DNA of 39,799 bases from Alcanivorax hongdengensis A-11-3 (GTDB lineage Bacteria > Pseudomonadota > Gammaproteobacteria > Pseudomonadales > Alcanivoracaceae), in the NCBI RefSeq assembly GCF_000300995.1, contig NZ_AMRJ01000030.1:1-39799 (forward strand). The letters are read 5' to 3'. Positions within the stretch are counted from its first letter, which is position 1. Each line of letters starts with the position of its first letter. Positions 12,507 to 20,320 of this stretch are shown piece by piece. Position numbers and translations under genes: made by a program. The notes under the pieces are model-generated. The model made no database searches and had not been told where the DNA came from. It worked only from the letters and a program-made list of their open reading frames with translations.

Positions 12507-12535
12507 AGTATAGTGGCATCGTTGATGGGAATCAA
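12507..12535 (-). promoter_or_regulatory. Sigma-70 promoter of the atp operon
   Basis: On the minus strand TTGATT (12530-12535) is separated by exactly 17 bases from TATACT (12507-12512), a near-consensus pair. Transcription would begin around 12500, giving a leader of about 190 bases before atpI. It lies just past the parB stop, so atp expression need not depend on the mnmG-par transcript. Confidence 0.8.
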
Positions 12536-12569
12536 CCGCGATTGCCCAACAATGACGCACGATTTCCGG

Positions 12570-13490
12570 CTATTTGATATGGGCCAGAATGCCGTCCAGT
12601 TCGTCCAGATTGTTGTAACTGATCACCAGCTTGCCCTTGCTGCCCTGCCCGGACTGGATCTGCACCGGCGCGCCCAGGCGCTCGGACAGGTCGTTGATCA
12701 GCGCCCGCACATTGGGATCTTCCCTGGTCGGTGCCGGTTTGGCCGGCTTGGCCTTCTCGAAATCGCGCACCAGCTCCTCGGTCTGGCGCACCGACAGGCC
12801 GCGGGCCACCACGGTGCGGGCCGCCTCCACCTGCTTGTTGCCGGTCAACGCCAGCAGCGCGCGGGCATGGCCCATTTCCAGGTCGCCATGCTCCAGCAGT
12901 TTCTTGACGTCCGGCTCCAGGCTCATCAGCCGCAGCAGGTTGGTGACCATGGCGCGGGATTTGCCCACCGCATCGGCCACCTGCTGGTGAGTAAGGCCGA
13001 ATTCTTCCTTCAGGCGCCCCAGGGCGATGGCCTCTTCCATGGGATTGAGGTTCTCGCGCTGAATGTTCTCGATCAGCGCCATGGCAATGGCGGCTTCGTC
13101 GGGCACTTCGCGCACCACCGCCGGGATGGTGTCCAGCTCGGCCATCTGCGCGGCCCGCCAGCGACGCTCACCGGCGATGATCTCGAAACGCTTCTCGCCC
13201 AGCGGGCGCACCACGATGGGCTGCATCACGCCCTGGGCACGGATCGACTCGGCCAGCTCTTCCAGGGCATCCGGGGACATGTCCCGGCGCGGCTGATAGC
13301 GGCCACGCTCCATGTATTCCACCGGCAGGTGGCGCAGTTCACCGTCACGGGGCGGCTGGCTGGCCATATCGGCCCGCGCCTCGCCGGGCTCTACGCTCAC
13401 CTCGTCCTGGTGACGCTGCTGGTAGGACTCGTTGCTGCTGAGCAGGGCATCCAGCCCCTTGCTGAGACCGCGTTTACGCTTTGCCGCCAT
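12570..13490 (-). CDS. parB: Chromosome partitioning protein ParB
   Basis: ParB binds parS sites near the origin, spreads as a CTP-dependent clamp and guides segregation with ParA. The protein is 306 residues. Its N-terminal catalytic domain contains GERRWRAAQMAEL near residue 105, the motif linked to CTP binding. The helix-turn-helix LTHQQVADAVGKSRAMVTNL lies near 170-190. The C-terminal dimerisation segment ends KGKLVISYNNLDELDGIL. The gene follows parA by 14 bases. I found no perfect copy of the classical parS palindrome in the window. Confidence 0.97.
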   Translation of the reverse strand: MAAKRKRGLSKGLDALLSSNESYQQRHQDEVSVEPGEARADMASQPPRDGELRHLPVEYMERGRYQPRRDMSPDALEELAESIRAQGVMQPIVVRPLGEKRFEIIAGERRWRAAQMAELDTIPAVVREVPDEAAIAMALIENIQRENLNPMEEAIALGRLKEEFGLTHQQVADAVGKSRAMVTNLLRLMSLEPDVKKLLEHGDLEMGHARALLALTGNKQVEAARTVVARGLSVRQTEELVRDFEKAKPAKPAPTREDPNVRALINDLSERLGAPVQIQSGQGSKGKLVISYNNLDELDGILAHIK

Positions 13491-13504
13491 GATCGTCGTT
13501 TTCC

Positions 13505-14302
13505 TTATGAAGCTGCCGCCGGCTGATTCTTGAGCGCCTGTTCACGACGCAGGATTTCCCCGGCCAGCGCCAGGTAACTGATCGCGCCACGGGACTTGGG
13601 GTCATAGGTGATCACCGGTGCGCCGTGGCTGGGCGCTTCCGCCAGCCGCACGTTGCGCGGAATGATGGTGCGGTAGACCTTGTCGCCGAAATGACTGATC
13701 AGCTGGTTGGAAACATCGTTGGACAGGCTGTTGCGCGGGTCGTACATGGTGCGCAGCAGGCCGCCGATATGCAGTTTGGGGTTGAGCACCGAGCGGATCT
13801 TCTCGATGGTGTTCATCAGCGAGGTAAGTCCCTCCAGCGCGTAGTACTCGCACTGGATCGGCACGATCACCGAGTCCGCCGCGGTCAGGGCGTTGACCGT
13901 CAGCATGTTCAGTGATGGCGGGCAGTCGATGATGATGTAGTCATAGCGGTCACGGATGCGGGCCAGCGCGTTGCGCAGGCGGAATTCGCGCATCTTCATG
14001 TCCAGCAGCTGCACTTCCGCGGCGGTCAGGTCGCCATTGGCGCCAATCAGGTCAAAGCCGGACTCTTCCGGGGTGCCGGTAATGGCCTGCTCGATGGGCA
14101 GCTCGTCGCAGAGCACGTCGTAACTGGTGTATTCCGGCTCGTACTTGTCCACCCCGGACCCGGAGGTGGCATTGCCCTGGGGGTCGATATCCACCAGCAA
14201 GACCTTTTTGCGGGTCGCTGCCAGGGAGGCGGCCAGATTGACGCTGCTGGTGGTCTTGCCCACCCCGCCTTTCTGGTTGGCAACGGCAAAAACGGTGGTC
14301 AC
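13505..14302 (-). CDS. parA: Chromosome partitioning ATPase ParA
   Basis: ParA is a Walker-type ATPase that forms nucleoid gradients to move ParB-parS complexes. I place the start at GTG 14300-14302, because AAGGAGAG precedes it at ideal spacing and the protein then begins VTTVFAVANQKGGVGKTTSS, as in other ParA/Soj proteins. This gives 265 residues. An in-frame ATG 35 codons upstream runs through the REP pair and is not credible. The deviant Walker A is KGGVGKTT; the Walker B region is DYIIIDCPPSL near residue 125. The gene follows rsmG after a gap that contains a REP pair. Confidence 0.97.
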   Translation of the reverse strand: MTTVFAVANQKGGVGKTTSSVNLAASLAATRKKVLLVDIDPQGNATSGSGVDKYEPEYTSYDVLCDELPIEQAITGTPEESGFDLIGANGDLTAAEVQLLDMKMREFRLRNALARIRDRYDYIIIDCPPSLNMLTVNALTAADSVIVPIQCEYYALEGLTSLMNTIEKIRSVLNPKLHIGGLLRTMYDPRNSLSNDVSNQLISHFGDKVYRTIIPRNVRLAEAPSHGAPVITYDPKSRGAISYLALAGEILRREQALKNQPAAAS

Positions 14303-14358
14303 TGCGCTCTCCTTATTGAGACCTTGCGGCACACCCGCACACCGGCAGGTGCTGCCGC

Positions 14359-14430
14359 TGTAGGAGCCCGCCTGCTGGCGATCCGCCGTGGTTGTCGGGG
14401 GCAGCATCGCTGGCCGGGCAAGCTCCTACA
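14359..14430. repeat. Inverted REP pair between rsmG and parA
   Basis: TGTAGGAGCCCGCCTG (from 14359) and its mate (14406-14430, reading TGTAGGAGCTTGCCCG on the minus strand) form an inverted pair around about 23 bases. Each copy has its own short palindrome and ends in CGAT. This is the Pseudomonas-like REP form, distinct from the copies beside the RAYT gene. It sits inside the mnmG-rsmG-parAB transcription unit. Confidence 0.8.
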
Positions 14431-14470
14431 ACTATGTTTGCGAACGTTGTCTGCAATGCCCTAACAGGCA

Positions 14471-15085
14471 TCAAATCTTGTTCACCACCACCAGCGTTCG
14501 CGGTTCATCCAGACCCGGCACGCTCAGCGCATGGTACTCGCCCTGCCAGCCAGCGGGCAGGGCCGCCAGTTCCTGGTCGGTACTGGCCGCTTTCATGGCC
14601 AGGACCCGACTAGTGTCGCCGATTATCGGCGTCATTAACGCCAACATGTCCGACAAGGAGGCAAACGCCCGGCAAATAATCTGTGGTGGAGCATTACGGT
14701 ACTGTTCCACGCGGGCATGCACAACCTCCACGTTGTCCAGCCCCAGCTCGCGCCGGGCCTGGCGTACGAAGCGGGTTTTCTTGCCGTTGGCGTCCAGCAG
14801 CACAAAGCGCTGATCCGGCCGCGCCACCGCCAGAATGATGCCGGGGATGCCGGCGCCGGTGCCCACATCCAGGGTGTCCATTGCTGACACATGGGGCAGT
14901 ACCGCCAGGGAATCGAGCAGGTGACGGGTGACCATCTCCGCCGGGTCACGCACGGCGGTAAGGTTGTAGGCCTGGTTCCACTTCACCAGCAGGTCAATGT
15001 AGGCCAGCAGGCGCCGTTGTTGGTCATCACTGAGGGGCTGGCCCAGCGCCTCGACGCCCTGGGCCAGTCTGGAAGCAAGGGTCAT
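14471..15085 (-). CDS. rsmG: 16S rRNA (guanine-N7) methyltransferase RsmG
   Basis: RsmG (GidB) methylates N7 of G527 in 16S rRNA using S-adenosylmethionine. It has 204 residues. The Rossmann motif I is [14 protein letters not shown] at about residues 73-86, followed by [16 protein letters not shown], which is typical of the family. The start ATG overlaps the mnmG stop by four bases, indicating translational coupling. The order mnmG-rsmG-parA-parB is the classic origin-proximal arrangement. Confidence 0.97.
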   Translation of the reverse strand: MTLASRLAQGVEALGQPLSDDQQRRLLAYIDLLVKWNQAYNLTAVRDPAEMVTRHLLDSLAVLPHVSAMDTLDVGTGAGIPGIILAVARPDQRFVLLDANGKKTRFVRQARRELGLDNVEVVHARVEQYRNAPPQIICRAFASLSDMLALMTPIIGDTSRVLAMKAASTDQELAALPAGWQGEYHALSVPGLDEPRTLVVVNKI

Positions 15086-16977
15086 GCCTGTTGTGCCGCC
15101 CGGGTCCGATGCTGGTGTTTTTTCAGGTAGATCATCAACAGGGAGATGGCCGCCGGGGTGACACCGGGAATCCGGCCGGCCTGGCCTAGAGTCTCCGGGC
15201 GCACTTCGCCGAGCTTCTGCTTGACCTCGTTGGACAGGCCCTTGACCTGACCATAGTCGAAATCCGCCGGCAGCGCGGTGGTTTCCGCCGCCCGCAGCTT
15301 CTCGATTTCGTCGCTCTGGCGATCAATGTAGCCGGCGTACTTGGCCAGGATCTCCATCTGTTCGATCACTTCCGCCGAGGGCGTGTCATCCAGCGCCACC
15401 GCCTGCGCCAGGCTGGCGTAGCTCAGCTCCGGGCGCTTGAGCAGGTCCATCAGGCTGTATTCACGGTTGAGCGGCTTCTCGATCAGGGTGTTGACGGCCT
15501 CGGCCTGGGGCGATTTGGGCTGCACCCAGGTGCTGCGCAGGCGCTGCTCCTCCTTGGCCATGCCCTCGCGCTTGGCATTGAAGGCGGCCCAGCGCTCGTC
15601 GTCCACCAGGCCCAGTTCGCGGCCCTTTTCGGTGAGACGCAGATCGGCGTTGTCTTCACGCAGCAGCAGCCGGTATTCGGCGCGGCTGGTGAACATGCGG
15701 TAGGGCTCCTGGGTGCCCATGGTGATCAGGTCATCCACCAGCACACCGATGTAGGCCTCGTCACGGCGCGGCGTCCAGGCATCCTGCTCCAGGCTCATGC
15801 GCGCCGCATTCAGGCCCGCCAGCAACCCCTGGGCACCGGCTTCTTCATAGCCGGTGGTGCCGTTGATCTGGCCGGCGAAGAACAGCCCGGGCATGTGCTT
15901 GGTCTCCAGGCTGTGCTTGAGGTCCTGGGGATTGAAGAAATCATATTCGATGGCGTAGCCCGGCCGGGTGATGTGGGCATTCTCGAAGCCACGGATGGAG
16001 CGCACCGCCTGCAGCTGCACGTCGAACGGCAGGCTGGTGGAGATACCGTTGGGGTACAGCTCGTGGGTATCCAGGCCTTCCGGCTCCACGAAGATCTGGT
16101 GGCTGTCCTTGTCCGGATAGCGGTTGACCTTGTCCTCGATGGACGGGCAGTAGCGCGGGCCGGTACCTTCGATCACGCCGGTGAACATGGGGCTGCGGTC
16201 AAAACCGCCGCGGATGATGTCGTGGGTCTGCGCATTGGTGTGGGTGATATAGCAACACACCTGCTGCGGGTGCTCTTCCACCTTGCCCAGGTAGCTCATG
16301 ACCGGCAGCGGGCTGTCGCCCCACTGCTCTTCCATCACCGAGAAATCCACGGTCTTGCCGTCGATACGCGGCGGGGTGCCGGTTTTCAGGCGATCGACCC
16401 GGAACGGCAGCTCGCGCAGACGGCGCGCCAGGGCATTGGACGGCTGGTCGCCGGCGCGGCCACCCTGGTGGTTATCCAGGCCGATATGAATGACGCCGCC
16501 CAGGAAGGTGCCGGTGCACAGCACCACCGCATCGGCCATGAAACGCAGGCCCATATTGGTGACCGCACCCACGCAGCGACCGTTTTCCACGATCAGGTCA
16601 TCCACCGCCTGCTGGAACAGGGTCAGGTGGGGCTGATTTTCCAGGGTGTGCCGGATGGCCGCCTTGTAGCGCACCCGGTCCGCCTGGGCGCGGGTGGCGC
16701 GCACCGCCGGGCCCTTGCGGGCATTGAGCACACGGAACTGGATGCCACCCTTGTCGGTGGCACGGGCCATGGCCCCGCCCAGGGCGTCGATCTCGCGCAC
16801 CAGGTGGCTCTTGCCGATGCCGCCGATGGCCGGGTTGCAGCTCATCTGGCCCAGGGTTTCGATATTGTGGGTCAGCAGCAGGGTGGACACGCCCATGCGC
16901 GCGGACGCCAGTGCCGCCTCGGTACCGGCATGGCCGCCACCGATCACAATCACGCCAAATCGCTGGGAAAAGTCCAT
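15082..16977 (-). CDS. mnmG: tRNA uridine-5-carboxymethylaminomethyl modification enzyme MnmG
   Basis: MnmG (GidA), with MnmE, modifies the wobble uridine of several tRNAs. I place the start at ATG 16975-16977 ([20 protein letters not shown]), preceded by AAGGTAAG. This gives 631 residues, the family norm; longer frames extend past the promoter. The FAD-binding [17 protein letters not shown] is at the N-terminus. The MnmG signatures [18 protein letters not shown] and [20 protein letters not shown] are present near residues 270 and 375. The upstream neighbour is a divergent antiporter, not mnmE. Confidence 0.98.
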   Translation of the reverse strand: MDFSQRFGVIVIGGGHAGTEAALASARMGVSTLLLTHNIETLGQMSCNPAIGGIGKSHLVREIDALGGAMARATDKGGIQFRVLNARKGPAVRATRAQADRVRYKAAIRHTLENQPHLTLFQQAVDDLIVENGRCVGAVTNMGLRFMADAVVLCTGTFLGGVIHIGLDNHQGGRAGDQPSNALARRLRELPFRVDRLKTGTPPRIDGKTVDFSVMEEQWGDSPLPVMSYLGKVEEHPQQVCCYITHTNAQTHDIIRGGFDRSPMFTGVIEGTGPRYCPSIEDKVNRYPDKDSHQIFVEPEGLDTHELYPNGISTSLPFDVQLQAVRSIRGFENAHITRPGYAIEYDFFNPQDLKHSLETKHMPGLFFAGQINGTTGYEEAGAQGLLAGLNAARMSLEQDAWTPRRDEAYIGVLVDDLITMGTQEPYRMFTSRAEYRLLLREDNADLRLTEKGRELGLVDDERWAAFNAKREGMAKEEQRLRSTWVQPKSPQAEAVNTLIEKPLNREYSLMDLLKRPELSYASLAQAVALDDTPSAEVIEQMEILAKYAGYIDRQSDEIEKLRAAETTALPADFDYGQVKGLSNEVKQKLGEVRPETLGQAGRIPGVTPAAISLLMIYLKKHQHRTRAAQQA

Positions 16978-17034
16978 CTCACACTTACCTTGCAGGCTTG
17001 CCTGCTGCTCAAAATATGACCAAAAGGGCGCGCT

Positions 17035-17062
17035 AGTATAAAGGGAACGTTTCTCGCTGCAA
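17035..17062 (-). promoter_or_regulatory. Sigma-70 promoter of mnmG-rsmG-parAB
   Basis: On the minus strand TTGCAG (17057-17062) and TATACT (17035-17040) are separated by 16 bases. Transcription would start near 17028, about 50 bases before the mnmG ATG. Confidence 0.7.
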
Positions 17063-17163
17063 GCATCACGCAATAGACCCGCGCGTTCACCGCGAAAAGA
17101 CCGGAGCGTTTCTCTTCGCCTGCGTGTGCTCTGTGGTAAAAGCGCCGGTGATTCCAGGCTGAC

Positions 17164-17188
17164 ATCGCGCCGCCAGCGACGCTCCTGC
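17164..17188 (-). repeat. Degenerate REP element
   Basis: On the minus strand this reads GCAGGAGCGTCGCTGG and ends CGCGAT, matching the TGTAGGAGC...CGAT family except for one change in the 5' tetranucleotide. It lies in the divergent region between mnmG and the antiporter gene. Confidence 0.5.
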
Positions 17189-17267
17189 GGCAAACGTGTA
17201 GCGCATCGCCCCTTGCGTGTAAGCTATTCTACTATAGAACCCTGATGTCACTTAACCGGAAGACGGC

Positions 17268-18968
17268 TTGGATTCTCTCAACCTTTTTTTGCTGATCGGC
17301 ACCGGGCTGATGTTCACCGGCCTGCTGCTGGGGTCGCTGAGTGCCCGTTTCGGGGTACCGGCCCTGCTTATCTTTCTGGTGGTGGGCATGCTGGCCGGCG
17401 AGGATGGCCTGGGCGGCATCAAGTTCGATGATTTTTCCCTGGCCTATGTGGTCGGCAACATCGCCCTGGCGGTAATCCTGCTGGACGGCGGCCTGCGCAC
17501 CCAGTTAAGTACCTTCAAGCTGGGCCTCAAGCCGGCCCTCAGCCTGGCTACCCTGGGGGTGGCGGTATCCGCGGCGCTGGTGGGCGCCTTTACCACCTGG
17601 CTGATGGACGTGGACTGGCGCGTGGGCCTGTTGCTGGGCGGCATTGTCGGCTCCACCGATGCGGCGGCGGTGTTCAGCGTGATCAAGGGCGCCGGCGTCA
17701 AGCTCAATGAGCGGGTGGCCAGCACCCTGGAAATCGAATCCGGCCTCAACGACCCCATGGCCATCTTTATTACCCTGATGCTGGTGGGCCTGCTGGTGGA
17801 CCCGCAGGCGGACTGGGGCCTGGGCATGGTGGTCACCCTGGTCAAGCAGTTCGGGCTGGGTGCCCTGTCCGGCCTGCTGCTGGGGGTGGTACTCAGCGAG
17901 GTGCTGCTGCGCGTGCGTAGCAATGAGGGCTTGCATGCATTACTGCTGTGCAGCGGCGGCGCCATGGTGTTTGCGCTTACCAACCTGGTGGGTGGCAGTG
18001 GCTTTCTGGCCATTTATCTCACCGGCCTGGTGGCCGGCAACCGCCGGGGCGGCACCGGCGACAATGTGCTGCGCTCCATGGACTCCATGGCCTGGCTGGC
18101 CCAGTCCGGCATGTTCCTGATCCTGGGGCTGCTGGTGACGCCCTCGCGGCTCACCGACCACCTGCCCCAGGCGCTGGCGGTGGCCTTCTTTCTGATGCTG
18201 CTGGCGCGGCCGCTGTCGGTGTGGGTCAGCCTGCTGCCGTTCCGCTTTACCTGGCGGGAGAAGACCTTTATTGCCTGGACCGGGCTGCGCGGCGCGGTGC
18301 CGATTGTGCTGGCGGTATTCCCGCTGCTGGCCGGGGTCGGTCAGACCCGGCTGCTGTTCGACATTACCCTGGTGGTGGTGCTGATTTCCCTGCTTGGCCA
18401 GGGCGCCAGCCTGCGCTACATGGCCCGACGCCTGAAGGTGTCGGTGCCGCCCAGCACCGAACCCAAGCAGACCGTGCCACTGGCCGTGCCCCGCGACCGC
18501 TACCTGATGCAGTTCGAGGTGGAAGGCGGCGCCAAGGCGGTGGGCAAACCGCTCAGTGAGCTGGGCGAGGACGAGCGCACACCGTTGCTGCTCTACCGTA
18601 ACCGCCAGGTGCTGGGGGTCGGCGACAACCCCACCATCGAAGCCGGCGACATGATTGCCTGGCTGGCACCGCTGGCCCACAAGTCGGCCCTGTCGGATCT
18701 GTGTCACCAGCTCAGCCGCGATGAAAAACGTTATTACGGCGATTTCTCGGTACTGGGTAAAACCCCGGTCGCCCAACTGGTGGCCATCTACGGCATGGAG
18801 GCCCCGGCCAACCTGCGCGAGGGACTCACCGTCACCGAGTTGTTTGCCCAGCAGGTCGGCAAGCAGGCGGTGGTGGGCGACACCGTGCTGGTCAGCGGCC
18901 TGAAACTGCGGGCCCGCTCCGTGCAGGAGGGCCGGGTGATTCTGGCCGGCTTGAAACTGCCGGGCTGA
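17268..18968 (+). CDS. cvrA: Potassium/proton antiporter, CvrA/NhaP2 family (CPA1)
   Basis: This inner-membrane antiporter exchanges protons for potassium and other monovalent cations and helps with pH and osmotic balance. The 566-residue protein has about 12-13 transmembrane helices over residues 1-385. It carries family motifs GSTDAAAVFSVIKG (near 125) and LEIESGLNDPMAIFIT (near 160), the acidic ion-binding region. A cytoplasmic TrkA-C-like domain follows (about 400-480), then a CorC/HlyC-type C-terminal segment. It aligns well by eye with E. coli CvrA. The start is TTG at 17268-17270 with GGAAG upstream; it is needed to complete the first helix. Confidence 0.93.
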   Translation: MDSLNLFLLIGTGLMFTGLLLGSLSARFGVPALLIFLVVGMLAGEDGLGGIKFDDFSLAYVVGNIALAVILLDGGLRTQLSTFKLGLKPALSLATLGVAVSAALVGAFTTWLMDVDWRVGLLLGGIVGSTDAAAVFSVIKGAGVKLNERVASTLEIESGLNDPMAIFITLMLVGLLVDPQADWGLGMVVTLVKQFGLGALSGLLLGVVLSEVLLRVRSNEGLHALLLCSGGAMVFALTNLVGGSGFLAIYLTGLVAGNRRGGTGDNVLRSMDSMAWLAQSGMFLILGLLVTPSRLTDHLPQALAVAFFLMLLARPLSVWVSLLPFRFTWREKTFIAWTGLRGAVPIVLAVFPLLAGVGQTRLLFDITLVVVLISLLGQGASLRYMARRLKVSVPPSTEPKQTVPLAVPRDRYLMQFEVEGGAKAVGKPLSELGEDERTPLLLYRNRQVLGVGDNPTIEAGDMIAWLAPLAHKSALSDLCHQLSRDEKRYYGDFSVLGKTPVAQLVAIYGMEAPANLREGLTVTELFAQQVGKQAVVGDTVLVSGLKLRARSVQEGRVILAGLKLPG

Positions 18969-19025
18969 CCGCCCGCCCCAGATGTGACAATGGGTTATTC
19001 TGACCTGCCCGGCCCTTGAGCTGAC

Positions 19026-19050
19026 GGGCAAAGCAGGACAAGCTTTGCCC
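19026..19050 (+). other. 9-bp hairpin between antiporter and SDR genes
   Basis: GGGCAAAGC (19026-19034) and GCTTTGCCC (19042-19050) form a perfect stem with a seven-base loop. There is no good T-run, so it may be a weak terminator for the antiporter gene or a structure in the SDR leader. Confidence 0.45.
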
Positions 19051-19077
19051 TTCACTGACTTTCAGCAAGGACAGCCC

Positions 19078-19887
19078 ATGGCCCAGTTTTCAAACCACCG
19101 TGTTCTGATCACCGGCGCCGGTGCCGGCATCGGCGCCCTGATGGCCGAACAGTTTGCCGCCCAGGGGGCGGAGGTGATCGTTACCGCCCGCCGCATCAGC
19201 GCCGCCCGCGAGGTGACCGACCGCATCAAGGCCGCCGGCGGCAAGGCCCACCCCTATGTGCTGGACGTCAGCAAGATTGCCTCCATCGCCAAGTTCCGCG
19301 ACAAGCTCCATGAGGAAGTGGGCCCGATCACGGCACTGATCAACAATGCCGGGGTGGTCTTCGGCGGCGAGTTCGAGCAGGTGCCCCTGGAACAGCACCT
19401 CAATACCTTCCGCATCAATACCGAAGGGCTGATGGCTACCACCCATGCCTTCCTGGATGACCTGATCCGGGCCAAACAGGGTTATCTGGTCAATATCGCC
19501 AGTGCCTCGGCCTTTGTCGGCCTGCCCTACGGCAGCACCTACGCGGCCAGCAAATGGGCGGTGGTGGGCTTTTCCGAATCCATTCGCCTGGAGCTGGATG
19601 TGCGCAAGATCCGCCATGTGCACGTGACCACGGTCTGCCCCAGCTATATTTCCACCGGCATGTTCGACGGCGTCAAAACCCCGCTGTTCACTCCCATGCT
19701 GACCCCCGAGAAGGTGGTCAAAAGCATCATCAAGGGCATGCAGAAGAAGGACAGCTTCGTGATCGAACCGCCGATTGCCAAATCCACCGAGCTGCTCAAG
19801 GCGGTGCTGCCGCAGAAAGCCTGGGACGAAGTGGCCTACCGGATGGGCGTATCCACCTCCATGTATAGCTGGAAGGGCAAGAAATAA
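19078..19887 (+). CDS. Short-chain dehydrogenase/reductase (SDR)
   Basis: This is an NAD(P)-dependent oxidoreductase of the classical SDR type; the substrate cannot be told from sequence. I use the ATG at 19078 (MAQFSNHRVLITGAGAGIG), preceded by AAGGA, rather than an ATG 11 codons upstream. It has 269 residues. The cofactor motif is TGAGAGIG near residue 11. NNAGVV follows near 90, and the catalytic Ser, Tyr and Lys appear in SASAFVG...YAASKWA (about 140-160). The C-terminal part has the basic, helical character of SDRs that act on lipid aldehydes or ketones. Its place beside fatty-acid genes suggests lipid metabolism, but this is inference. Confidence 0.9.
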   Translation: MAQFSNHRVLITGAGAGIGALMAEQFAAQGAEVIVTARRISAAREVTDRIKAAGGKAHPYVLDVSKIASIAKFRDKLHEEVGPITALINNAGVVFGGEFEQVPLEQHLNTFRINTEGLMATTHAFLDDLIRAKQGYLVNIASASAFVGLPYGSTYAASKWAVVGFSESIRLELDVRKIRHVHVTTVCPSYISTGMFDGVKTPLFTPMLTPEKVVKSIIKGMQKKDSFVIEPPIAKSTELLKAVLPQKAWDEVAYRMGVSTSMYSWKGKK

Positions 19888-19943
19888 GACCGCTACGAGC
19901 CGCCAACTTTCAGCTGTGCGGAAAAACCTTTCTACAGAGCTGC

Positions 19944-20111
19944 TGTAGGAGCGCCGCTTGAGGCGCGAACCGCGCAACAGCCAGGTAAAAGGTTCGAGTT
20001 ACGACCGCCAAAACACCAACCCCTGGTGCCTGGCGGTTTTCGGTTTTCGAAACTCGCTTCTGGAGTCCTTACCTCGCTTTGGCTCAGATCGCTTGCAGGC
20101 AAGCTCCTACA
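19944..20111. repeat. Inverted REP pair flanking a hairpin
   Basis: One copy begins TGTAGGAGCGCCGCTTG at 19944 and runs to about 19970. The inverted mate is at 20088-20111 and reads TGTAGGAGCTTGCCTGC on the minus strand. Together with the hairpin at 20004-20041 they fill most of the 433-base gap between the SDR and acyl-CoA dehydrogenase genes. No gene is visible in that gap. Confidence 0.75.
20004..20041 (+). terminator. Probable terminator of the SDR gene
   Basis: Nested inverted repeats ACCGCCA/TGGCGGT (20004-20010, 20031-20037) and CACCA/TGGTG (20014-20018, 20024-20028) are followed by TTTTC on the plus strand. A further pair, CGAGTT/AACTCG (19995-20000, 20051-20056), extends the structure outward. 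It lies about 115 bases beyond the SDR stop. Confidence 0.6.
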
Positions 20112-20320
20112 GCGGCTTCGCAGAGAGGTTGGGGTTGCTTGAATCTCAACATCCCGTGAACGCCCATTCACCCTAACGCCCGCCCCTGCCCGCCTTGACA
20201 GTCAATGCCTTCTGGCTGGCATTCCCTAACAATGCGCCCCCTGATGCGCTGTCCGTTTCTGACTTGATCCTTGCCGGAACCGACAGCTCCACCGTTTTCT
20301 GCCTGACGAGGGTGATTGCT

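Noticed and set aside
16978..17267. Replication origin beside mnmG
   Set aside because: No cluster of DnaA boxes or AT-rich unwinding repeats is visible.
20195..20320. 42-codon N-terminal extension of the acyl-CoA dehydrogenase
   Set aside because: No ribosome site. The ATG at 20321 has a strong one and fits the family N-terminus.
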